Shown here one piece after another: positions 14,508-20,989 of a stretch of DNA of 20,989 nucleotides (position 1 is its first letter; each line of letters begins with the position of its first letter). Below the pieces are notes generated by a model. That model searched no databases, was not told where the DNA came from, and was given only the letters and a program-made list of their open reading frames with translations. The translations under genes and the position numbers were made by a program. The DNA lies in the NCBI GenBank assembly GCA_041485125.1, contig JBGPIT010000044.1, forward strand, positions 1 through 20,989, written 5' to 3'. This DNA comes from JBGPIT01 sp041485125 (GTDB lineage: Bacteria > Desulfobacterota > Binatia > UTPRO1).

Positions 14508-15535
14508 CAGGCTGCTCCCGCCGCCGGCCGCGCGCCGCCGGCCGCGCGCCGGCGCAGGCCGAGCTCAGCCGCGATCCGGATCGCCTTGAGCAGGTTCCGG
14601 TGATCGGCCTTGCCGGTGCCGGCGATGTCGAAAGCGGTGCCGTGGCCGGTCGAGGTGCGGATGAACGGCAGCCCGACGAGCAGCGTTACGACGTCACCGA
14701 AGCCGAGCAGCTTCACCGCGCCGAGGCCCTGGTCGTGATAGAGCGCGATCGTCAGGTCGTACATGCCCTGCCTGGTCTTGTGGAAGACCGTGTCCGCGGG
14801 CACCGGGCCGATCGCGTTCACGCCTTCGCTCCGTGCTCGCGCGATCGCCGGCTCGATCTCGTCGATCTCCTCGCGTCCGAAGAGACCGCCCTCGCCGGCG
14901 TGCGGGTTCAGCGCCGACACCGCCACGCGCGGCGCCGCGATCCCCTGCTCCAGGAGCGCCTCGTGCGCCAGCATGATCTTCTCGTAGACGCGCGCCTGCG
15001 TGATCTTGTCGCACGCCTCCCGCAGCGACATGTGATTGGTGAGGAGCAAGAGCCGCATCTCGCCGAGCAGCAGCACCATCGCGTAACGCGTGACCCCCGC
15101 CATCTCGGCGAAGATCTCCGTCGCGCCCTCGTAGTGGTGTCCGGCGGCGCGCATCGCTTCCTTGTTGAGCGGCGCCGAGACGATCCCGTCGATCGTTTCG
15201 GCGAGCGCCAGGCGCGCGGCCTCACGCGTGTAGTGGACGGCGGCGTCGCCGAGCGCGGGCGCGACGACGCCGATCTGGAACGCGCGCGGGTCGACGTTGC
15301 CGTAGTCGATGATGGGGACCGCGCCTCCCGCCCGGATCTCCGCCGGCGACGACACGGTCTGCCAGTCGAGCGTCACGCCGGCGCGGGCGGCCGCATCGAC
15401 GACGACGCGCCGGTCACCCAGCACGAGCGGCTGACACCACTCGCGCAACACGGGCTCCGCGAGGGACTTGACGAGGATCTCGGGGCTGATCCCGGCGGCG
15501 TCGCCCATCGTGATCGCAATGATCGGTTTACGCAT
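14507..15535 (-). CDS. PdxA-family dehydrogenase (PdxA2-like, 4-phosphate sugar acid oxidising)
   Basis: An NAD-dependent dehydrogenase of the 4-hydroxythreonine-4-phosphate dehydrogenase family, 342 residues. Motifs are AITMGDAAGISPEI (7-20), APLNKEAM (121-128), NPHAGEGGLFG (210-220), ALYHDQG (264-270) and FIRTSTGHGTAFDIAG (291-306). The metal histidines H168, H212 and H267 correspond to H166, H211 and H266 of E. coli PdxA. Two substrate-contact positions differ: the GHTE motif reads GATE (A138) and the equivalent of N283 is T284, while K275 and R293 are kept. Together with the DUF1537 kinase next door, this favours a PdxA2-type role (oxidative decarboxylation of a tetronate 4-phosphate) over vitamin B6 synthesis. 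Its start overlaps the GT4 gene by 8 bases and has GGAGG upstream. An aromatic cis-diol dehydrogenase of the TphB type is a less likely alternative. Confidence 0.9.
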   Translation of the reverse strand: MRKPIIAITMGDAAGISPEILVKSLAEPVLREWCQPLVLGDRRVVVDAAARAGVTLDWQTVSSPAEIRAGGAVPIIDYGNVDPRAFQIGVVAPALGDAAVHYTREAARLALAETIDGIVSAPLNKEAMRAAGHHYEGATEIFAEMAGVTRYAMVLLLGEMRLLLLTNHMSLREACDKITQARVYEKIMLAHEALLEQGIAAPRVAVSALNPHAGEGGLFGREEIDEIEPAIARARSEGVNAIGPVPADTVFHKTRQGMYDLTIALYHDQGLGAVKLLGFGDVVTLLVGLPFIRTSTGHGTAFDIAGTGKADHRNLLKAIRIAAELGLRRRAAGGARPAAGAA

Positions 15536-16787
15536 TCTCGGTCCTCCAGGTGCTCGTGGCGGGTTTCATCGTGGCATGCTGGCGCGTGCGGCGCGCGAGC
15601 ACGCCGCGGTAGATCAGCTCGACTTGGTCGATCATTCGTTCCCAGCCGTACTCGTCCTCGACGGTGCGGCGCGCGGCGGCGCCGAGCGCGGCGCGGAGCG
15701 GCGGATCACCGAGCAGGCGGACGATGGCATTGGCGTAGGCCGCGGCGCTGGCGTCACCGACCACCCAGCCGTTCCGGCCGTGCTCGATCGCCTTGGCGGA
15801 GCCGGCCGACACGACGGTCGCCTTGCCGGCGGCCATGTAGTTGAGGAGCTTCATCGGAAATCCCGACCACTCCCGGCGCGGACAGAGTGCCAAGTCGGCG
15901 ATCTGTAGCAGATCACGCACCACCGCGAAGCGATCGGCCGCGATCAAGCGTATGCCGGCCGGCAACCTGCGCAGCGCGGCGGGTAGCTCGCGTGGCGTCG
16001 CGTGCGTCGCCAGGACCAGCTGCGCGTCGGTGGTGGCGGCGCGGACCGGCCCGATACTCGCCAGCAGCAGCTCGAGATTCTGATAGGCGTCGAGGTTGCC
16101 GGTGTAGAGCAGCACCGGAGCGTCGCTGAGACCGAACCGCGCGCGGATCGCGGCGAGCTCGGCCGGCGTCCGGGTCGGGAACTCGGCGGGCGATCCGCCC
16201 GGTGCCACCATCTCGATCGCGTCCTCGTCGACGCCGTGGGCACGCAGGAAGCCGACGAGCTCCTGGCAGATGGCGATGCAGTGGTCGGCGCGCCGCGGGA
16301 CCTCGCGATCGGCGACGCGGCCGAGCGCGCGCGCCCAACGACGCGCGAGCGGGCGGCGGAAGTAGGTCGGCAGCTCCTCCGCGAGCGCATTGTGGCTGTG
16401 GTAGATCACCGGCACCCGCCGGCGCGCCGCCAGCAACGAGACCACTGCCGCCTCGTAGTTGTGCGCGTGGATCAGCTCGATGCGCTCGCGACGGAGCACG
16501 CGGCGCAAGGTCGCGAGTAGGACGAGGTCGAGGAGGACCTTCGCCGGACGCGGTCCCGAGCCGCGCGCATGACACCCCGGGATCCGCGGGATGCGGACCA
16601 CCCGTACGCCGGCCGGCGCTTCGGCGAGACCGTCGGCATAGGTGACGACCACGACCTCGTGCCCGCGTCGCAACAAACCCTGCGCGAGGTTCCGGATCAG
16701 GAGCTGCGACCCTTGCAGCGCCGGAAACGGACAGGCGGCGACGATCGCGACCCGGTAGCGCGGCGCCTCGGACGTCGGCGCGCTCAC
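15528..16787 (-). CDS. Family 4 glycosyltransferase (GT-B fold)
   Basis: A retaining glycosyltransferase of 419 residues, likely acting at the cytoplasmic face on a lipid-linked or polysaccharide acceptor. The N-terminal acceptor domain starts RVAIVAACPFPALQGSQLLI (12-31) with the Gly-rich loop, then IHAHNYEAAV (106-115) and IYHSHNALAEELP (128-140). The donor domain has VLLYTGNLDAYQNLELLL (225-242) and the C-terminal motif EWSGFPMKLLNYMAAGKATV (306-325), in which the second acidic residue of the usual EX7E is replaced. The frame runs upstream to 17288, but the GTG at 16787 overlaps the previous stop as GTGA and gives the expected N-terminus. The downstream PdxA-like gene begins inside this gene's last codons. 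The donor sugar is not predictable. Confidence 0.9.
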   Translation of the reverse strand: MSAPTSEAPRYRVAIVAACPFPALQGSQLLIRNLAQGLLRRGHEVVVVTYADGLAEAPAGVRVVRIPRIPGCHARGSGPRPAKVLLDLVLLATLRRVLRRERIELIHAHNYEAAVVSLLAARRRVPVIYHSHNALAEELPTYFRRPLARRWARALGRVADREVPRRADHCIAICQELVGFLRAHGVDEDAIEMVAPGGSPAEFPTRTPAELAAIRARFGLSDAPVLLYTGNLDAYQNLELLLASIGPVRAATTDAQLVLATHATPRELPAALRRLPAGIRLIAADRFAVVRDLLQIADLALCPRREWSGFPMKLLNYMAAGKATVVSAGSAKAIEHGRNGWVVGDASAAAYANAIVRLLGDPPLRAALGAAARRTVEDEYGWERMIDQVELIYRGVLARRTRQHATMKPATSTWRTENA

Positions 16788-18460
16788 GGCGCGTCGCCGA
16801 GGTAGCCGAGGCCGGCGAGTCGCCGCCACACCTCGCCGTCGGCGCTCGGTGCGGCAGGCGGGACACTCCAGTCGCCGAGCGCTGCCGCGACGTCCGGCAC
16901 GCCGGCGACACCGGGCAGCAGTGTGCCGTCCATCCACGCACCGATCGGCAGGCCGGCGAGGTGCATCACCGTCGGTGCGACGTCGACGATGTCGGCGTCC
17001 TGCCATGGTCCCGGTGTGATCCCGGCGCCGGCGAGAACCCACACACCCTCGGGACGATGGCTGCCGTTCATGCCGCCGCCCTTGCCGCCGACGAACTCGT
17101 CGCGTCGGAGTCGGCGCACGCTCGCGCGCACATCCGGAGTCGTCGGGAGGCAGACCTGCGAGTAGCCATCCTCGAGCGCGAGCTCGAGGAGGAGGTCCGG
17201 CGCTTCGTCCGTTGCCGGGCCGTCGTAGACCCGGTCGCGTCGGTGCACCGCTGCGACGATGCGCGCGCCGCTCGTCGGATGCCGCCACGCCAGCAGCTGC
17301 TCGGAGAGCGCGGCGACGCTGTCGTCGTACGCGGCCCCCGGGTCGATCGTGCCGAGTGGGTCGCGACCGTGGACGTTCAGCCAGATGCTGGGCGCGTAGT
17401 TGAGCTCCTCCGAGAACGCGCGCGTGCGTCGCATGTCGATCGCGCCGAGGCGCGACCTGCCTTCGAGTCGGCGCGCCAGACCGCGCCCAGCGTAGCGCAC
17501 CAGACGCTCTTGCAACCCGCGCGGCAACGCGCGGAGCGCGAGGCGGCGGAGCGCGCGCGCCGCGCCGGCGGGAAGCGCGCGTGCGCCTTGGCGGAACGCG
17601 AGCCAGCCGTGATCGGCGAGCCAGCGGTTCACGTGCAGCACGCTGGTGCCGGCGCCGCCGAAGCCGTGATCCGACGCGACCAGCACGGTCGCCGACGGCG
17701 GCAGCGCGGCGAGCACGGTCGCGAGTGCGCCATCGAGCCGTCGATAGACGTCGCGAAGCGCGCCGCCGAGACGCTCGGCGGCGACGGGATCGAAGCGCGG
17801 CGAGCGCTCGTCGGCGAACATCCAGAAATGATGGCTCGCCGTATCGGCCTCGCCGAAGAGCACCATGAAGCAGTCCCAGGCCTCGCGCCGGAGCACCCAG
17901 GTCGCGAGGTCACGTTTGCGGTCCACGGCGGCGAGAATCTTCGCGAGCGCGTCGTCGTGCCAGCCGGGTCCAATGGTGAGCTCCTGGAAATCGGTCACGG
18001 TGTACGGTCCGACCGCCGCGACCATCTCGTCGTGGAACCCCGGCGGATGAACGAACGAGGCGTCGATCCCGGTCGTGACCGGACTGTCGAAGCCGCCGAC
18101 GAGGACACCGTTCACCGGCTCGGGCGGATACGTCGTCGGCACGCCGAGCACCGCGACCCGCCGTCCCGCGTCGGAGAGCAGCCGCCAGATCGTCGGCAGG
18201 CGGCGGTCGCGGCTGGTGACGAACGCGATTTCGTAGGTGCCGGGGATCCGCCGGGTGAAATCGAAGACACCGTGCTTCCCGGGGTTGGCTCCGGTCATGA
18301 ACGACGACCAGGCGGGAAACGTCACCGGCGGTAGCGTCGAGCGCAGCACCCCTGCCCTGCCCGCATCGACGAGCGCGCTCAGCGCCGGCATGTCGCCGGC
18401 TTTCATGTAGCGTCCGGCGAGCTCCCAGGTCGCGCCGTCGAGCCCGATGATCGCGATCAC
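16784..18460 (-). CDS. Alkaline-phosphatase-superfamily phosphodiesterase/nucleotide pyrophosphatase-like protein
   Basis: A 558-residue enzyme of the type I phosphodiesterase/nucleotide pyrophosphatase branch. The N-terminal metal Asp lies in IIGLDGATWE (D8). The nucleophile region is STLPPVTFPAWSSFMTG (41-57), with Thr (T47) as the likely nucleophile, followed by ANPGKHGVFDF. Further metal sites are FGEADTASHHFW (D206, H210), ASDHGFGG (D264, H265) and the late GSHRPEGVWV. No signal peptide is evident. The protein ends VWRRLAGLGYLGD, echoing the tail of its upstream neighbour. The GTG start lies 10 bases after that neighbour's stop with no clear Shine-Dalgarno, so it probably depends on coupling. 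The substrate could be a nucleotide-sugar, a phospholipid or a phosphorylated glycan. The pairing with a GT4 gene by a 4-base overlap favours a glycan or envelope role. Confidence 0.88.
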   Translation of the reverse strand: MIAIIGLDGATWELAGRYMKAGDMPALSALVDAGRAGVLRSTLPPVTFPAWSSFMTGANPGKHGVFDFTRRIPGTYEIAFVTSRDRRLPTIWRLLSDAGRRVAVLGVPTTYPPEPVNGVLVGGFDSPVTTGIDASFVHPPGFHDEMVAAVGPYTVTDFQELTIGPGWHDDALAKILAAVDRKRDLATWVLRREAWDCFMVLFGEADTASHHFWMFADERSPRFDPVAAERLGGALRDVYRRLDGALATVLAALPPSATVLVASDHGFGGAGTSVLHVNRWLADHGWLAFRQGARALPAGAARALRRLALRALPRGLQERLVRYAGRGLARRLEGRSRLGAIDMRRTRAFSEELNYAPSIWLNVHGRDPLGTIDPGAAYDDSVAALSEQLLAWRHPTSGARIVAAVHRRDRVYDGPATDEAPDLLLELALEDGYSQVCLPTTPDVRASVRRLRRDEFVGGKGGGMNGSHRPEGVWVLAGAGITPGPWQDADIVDVAPTVMHLAGLPIGAWMDGTLLPGVAGVPDVAAALGDWSVPPAAPSADGEVWRRLAGLGYLGDAP

Positions 18461-18470
18461 GAGACTGGAA

Positions 18471-20363
18471 TCAGTGCACGTAGCCGAGGGCGCGCAGCCG
18501 CTCTTCGGTGGCGTTGTCGATCGCGGTCTCGCTACCGCGAACCTTGACGGCTTCGGCGCGCGAGCGTACCGCGTTCATCTGCGCCGCGAGCGTCGCGACC
18601 TGGTCCTGCCGACTGGCGGCGAGATCGTTCATTTCCTTGGGGTCGCGCGCGATCTCGAAGAGCTGGCGCGGCGGCAGGCCGCGCGGGTTGCCGGGATTCG
18701 CCTGGATGAGCTTCCATTCCTCGCCCCGGTACGCTTGCAGGATGTTGCCCTCGAGGTCCGACTCGGAGAAGGCATGGTCGCGCGGTCCCGCCGCGCCCGA
18801 CTCGAGCGCAAGCGCCTTGCCGACCATCGTGTCGGGGGCCTGCACGCCGACGATACCGAGAATCGTCGGCGCGATGTCGACGCTCGAGACGATCGCTTCG
18901 TTCACCTGGCGGGCCTTGCCGCCGGGCGGCGGCTTGACGATGAGCGGCACGCCGATCTGCTCGTCGTAGAGCGTGGTGCCGTGCCACCACCCGCCGTGCT
19001 CGTGGAATTCCTCGCCATGATCGGCGGTGAGGACGATTGCTGCCTTGTCGTAGAGGCCGCGCGCCTTCAGGCCTGCGAAGAGCCGCGCCAGCTCGCCGTC
19101 GAGATAGGTGATCTCGCCGTCGTAGGCGGTGCGCAGCTTGTCGGCCATCGCGCCGTCGGGATTCGGGTTCTCGACCCGCGCGTACGCCTGGCCGTTGAAT
19201 GGGTGGATGAAATACGGATCGTGCGGATCCATGTAGTGCAGGAACATGAAGAACGGCTTGTCACCGTTGCGCTCGATCCAGTCGAGCCCGCGCGACGTCA
19301 CGACCTCGGCGGGCTGGTAGTAGTTCTCGACGCGCTTGGCGCCCGCGATGTAGCGCTCGCGGATGACGCGCAGCTGATTGTAGATCGTGAGCTGCGCGGC
19401 CGCCTCCGTTGCGCCGAAGAAGAACTCCGGCTCGAGAAAGACGTACTCGTCGAAGCCCTGCTGGAAGCCGAAGAGAGGTGCGACATTGATGTTGTTGGCG
19501 AAGCCGATGGTGCGGTAGCCCGAGGCCTGCATCACCTCCGGCAAGGTGACGACGTCGGTCGGGAGCACGTCCGACTTGTGCACGGCCCGGTGCGACGAGG
19601 GATAGAGCGAGGTCAGGATGGTCGCGACCGACGGGCGGGTCCACGACGCCTGTGAGAACGTGTGCGCGAAGCGCGTGCCGTCCGCCGCGAGGCCGTCGAT
19701 CGCGGGCGTCTTGTTGGCCGTGTACCCGTACGACGACAGATGATCCGCACGGAGGGTGTCGATCATGATCAGAATCACGCTCGGCCCCTCGACCACGACC
19801 TCCGAGGTGCGGTAGCGCTTGTGGTGCGGCGTGCCGGCGCCGATGCGGATCGCCGCGCCGGTGGCGACGAGGCCGAGCACGAGACCGCCGACGATCACCA
19901 GCGGCGAGGTCGCGAGGGCCTGGCGGCGGGCCAGCATGCGCAGCGCCACGAACGCGAGCGCGAAGAGCACGATCGCGCCGACGAGCGAAGCGAGCTGGAA
20001 CATCATCGGCGAGATCGGCGCGCCGTCGAAGGTCTCGTTGAAGACGTCGCGGAAGACGCGAAAGCGGCCGATGATCGTCACCAACGCGGCAAGGACGATG
20101 CCGCCGCTCGCGGCGAAGGCGACGGCGCCGTGTATCGGCCGTGACGTGATGCGGCCCAGTACCGCGAACGCGATCGCGAGCGCGATGCCGGCGGCGACGC
20201 CGGCACAGCCGTAGAAGAGCAACGTGAAGAAGAACAGGCCGGGATCGAGGCCGATGTGGCGCTCGACCGCGACGAGCGAAGCCTCACCGACGCCGGCGAT
20301 GACGGCCGCGATCGTGGCGCCGGCGATCGCGCCCGCGAATGGCGACGACGCGTCCCGGCTCAT
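18471..20363 (-). CDS. Membrane-anchored sulfatase-fold enzyme with Thr at the nucleophile position
   Basis: About 630 residues. The first 180 hold five hydrophobic helices (about 12-35, 47-74, 83-103, 125-148, 157-178 counted from an upstream GTG at 20375; subtract 4 for the ATG used here). A sulfatase-fold domain follows and should face the periplasm. Motifs in the same numbering: LIMIDTLRADHLSSYGY (D206), WTRPSVATILTSLYPSSHR, HYMDPHDPY (380-388), VLTADHGEEFHEHGGWWHG (449-466). The formylglycine CxPxR signature is absent; alignment by eye puts T246 at the nucleophile position, suggesting phosphatase- or phosphotransferase-type chemistry. The protein ends EERLRALGYVH. Neither start has a good ribosome site; the ATG (MSRDASSPF) is preferred. 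It lies 49 bases after the winged-helix gene and 10 bases before the second phosphodiesterase-like gene. Confidence 0.88.
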   Translation of the reverse strand: MSRDASSPFAGAIAGATIAAVIAGVGEASLVAVERHIGLDPGLFFFTLLFYGCAGVAAGIALAIAFAVLGRITSRPIHGAVAFAASGGIVLAALVTIIGRFRVFRDVFNETFDGAPISPMMFQLASLVGAIVLFALAFVALRMLARRQALATSPLVIVGGLVLGLVATGAAIRIGAGTPHHKRYRTSEVVVEGPSVILIMIDTLRADHLSSYGYTANKTPAIDGLAADGTRFAHTFSQASWTRPSVATILTSLYPSSHRAVHKSDVLPTDVVTLPEVMQASGYRTIGFANNINVAPLFGFQQGFDEYVFLEPEFFFGATEAAAQLTIYNQLRVIRERYIAGAKRVENYYQPAEVVTSRGLDWIERNGDKPFFMFLHYMDPHDPYFIHPFNGQAYARVENPNPDGAMADKLRTAYDGEITYLDGELARLFAGLKARGLYDKAAIVLTADHGEEFHEHGGWWHGTTLYDEQIGVPLIVKPPPGGKARQVNEAIVSSVDIAPTILGIVGVQAPDTMVGKALALESGAAGPRDHAFSESDLEGNILQAYRGEEWKLIQANPGNPRGLPPRQLFEIARDPKEMNDLAASRQDQVATLAAQMNAVRSRAEAVKVRGSETAIDNATEERLRALGYVH

Positions 20364-20412
20364 CGGCGCTCGCACGGGGTACGCGCCGGTAAATGATCGG
20401 GGGTCAGTGCCG

Positions 20413-20679
20413 TCAATCTGGGAACTCCCGGGTCAGGTCCTCCGGCGTGTGAGTGGCGCGAATGCCTTTCGGTGACAGCTTGAACACGTCGGCGGCTTTC
20501 CAATGCAGGTAGCGGTTCTGCTCGAGAAACTGCACCTGCGGCGCCAGCTCCTCGTAGCTGCGCTGCAGCCGCTCGGTGAGGTGCTGGCGGGTGTGCAGGA
20601 ACGGTACTTCCTTGTTCTCGTCGTACGCGCGGCGGAATTCGTTCAAGAGCTGGCGCCTGATTTCATTGTCGGAACTCAT
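20413..20679 (-). CDS. Small winged-helix-like protein, hypothetical
   Basis: An 88-residue soluble protein, first gene of the large minus-strand operon. It reads like a small winged-helix domain: an N-terminal helix (NEIRRQLLNEFRRAYDEN), a helix-turn-helix (RQHLTERLQRSYEELAPQVQFLEQNRYL, around residues 31-58, in two pieces) and a beta-wing into FKLSPKGIRATHTPEDL. The pattern of a question-like loop followed by FLEQNRYL...SPKGI is common in small regulators. The ATG at 20679 has AAGGAG ten bases upstream; a longer frame to 20889 runs into homopolymer sequence and is rejected. It may regulate the genes that follow, but this is inferred from position and fold only. No signal peptide or metal site is seen. 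Confidence 0.7.
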   Translation of the reverse strand: MSSDNEIRRQLLNEFRRAYDENKEVPFLHTRQHLTERLQRSYEELAPQVQFLEQNRYLHWKAADVFKLSPKGIRATHTPEDLTREFPD

Positions 20680-20837
20680 CGCAAGTCGACTCCTTCGACG
20701 TCTCGGACGTGACGGCAACGTTCGGCGGGCTACGGAGCGTGGCGGGCCGGAACGGCCGGGCGGCGGACACTGGGCCCGTCGAGTTACAGCATTGGAGGAT
20801 AGGGGAGGAAGGAAGAAGCGGCGGAGGAGGAAGAGCG
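20680..20837 (-). other. Upstream region of the large operon, no clear promoter
   Basis: Non-coding as far as I can see. It holds the Shine-Dalgarno of the winged-helix gene and a short inverted repeat GGCCG-GAA-CGGCC near 20744-20758. I found no convincing -35/-10 pair on the minus strand, and the sequence beyond is unreliable. Confidence 0.4.
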
Positions 20838-20989
20838 GTGGGGGGGGGGCCCCCCGCCCCCCCCCCCCCCCCCCCACCGGCACCAACACCGGCCAGGGGG
20901 GGGGGGCGGCGCCGCCCCCCCGCCCCCCCCCCCCCGGGCCCGGGGGCCCGCCCGGCCCCCCCCGCCCCGCCCCCCCCCCCCCCGCCCCG
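20838..20989. repeat. G/C homopolymer tract, probable contig-end artefact
   Basis: From about 20838 to the window end the sequence is almost only runs of G and C up to about 19 long, with a short normal-looking insert (ACCGGCACCAACACCGGCCA) at 20876-20895. Such composition is unlike the rest of the window and typical of low-quality read ends propagated into an assembly. Confidence 0.85.

Noticed and set aside
16788..17288. Upstream extension of the GT4 frame
   Set aside because: It overlaps the phosphodiesterase-like gene and lacks motifs; the GTG at 16787 fits the family N-terminus.
20691..20889. N-terminal extension of the winged-helix protein with Gly/Pro/Leu-rich sequence
   Set aside because: It is translated from the homopolymer artefact; the ATG at 20679 has a good ribosome site.

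Overview
The window is very G+C-rich (by eye around 70%) with dense, mostly minus-strand coding. The mix suggests a soil or sediment Deltaproteobacteria-like lineage, possibly Binatota/Desulfobacterota-type metagenomic DNA: an aa3-type cytochrome oxidase cluster, secreted Thr/Pro-stalk proteins with bacterial Ig-like domains, alkaline-phosphatase-superfamily enzymes and glycosyltransferases. That assignment is an inference from gene style, not from a marker gene. No rRNA, tRNA, CRISPR array or complete mobile element was seen.

Layout. (1) 1-1716, plus strand: the end of a cytochrome c oxidase operon, with a possible tail of an upstream gene, subunit III, subunit IV and an SCO/SenC copper chaperone. 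(2) 1759-3952, minus strand, convergent with it: a three-gene unit DUF983 - ABC ATPase - ABC-2 permease, joined by two ATGA stop/start overlaps. (3) 4135-5359, plus strand: an orphan GAF-like/HisKA/HATPase histidine kinase behind a recognisable sigma70-type promoter. (4) 5464-9933, minus strand: a strong terminator, then two tandem paralogous secreted proteins. Each has a signal peptide, a duplicated Cys/PADKNGE domain, a Thr/Pro stalk and Ig-like repeats. The second has a stalk of about 330 residues containing 42-bp tandem repeats. (5) 10222-10626, minus: a small protein with a transposase-OrfA-like helix-turn-helix. (6) 10730-20679, minus: nine genes with gaps of at most 49 nt and four stop/start overlaps, probably one operon. 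(7) 20838-20989: G/C homopolymer sequence that looks like an assembly artefact at a contig end.

The region most worth attention is (6). In transcription order it reads: small winged-helix-like protein, membrane-anchored sulfatase-fold enzyme with Thr at the nucleophile position, second phosphodiesterase/alkaline-phosphatase-fold enzyme, GT4 glycosyltransferase, PdxA-like dehydrogenase, class II aldolase fused to a cyclase/kynurenine-formamidase-type hydrolase, DUF1537 four-carbon-acid-sugar kinase, SlyD-like FKBP isomerase, and GT2 glycosyltransferase. The middle three genes match the chemical logic of known threonate/erythronate catabolism: the kinase phosphorylates the sugar acid, the PdxA-type enzyme oxidises the 4-phosphate, and the aldolase-type domain could decarboxylate the 3-keto acid to dihydroxyacetone phosphate. 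The fused cyclase domain would be an additional hydrolytic step, perhaps opening a lactone. Its tight linkage to envelope or polysaccharide-type genes is the main unexplained feature.
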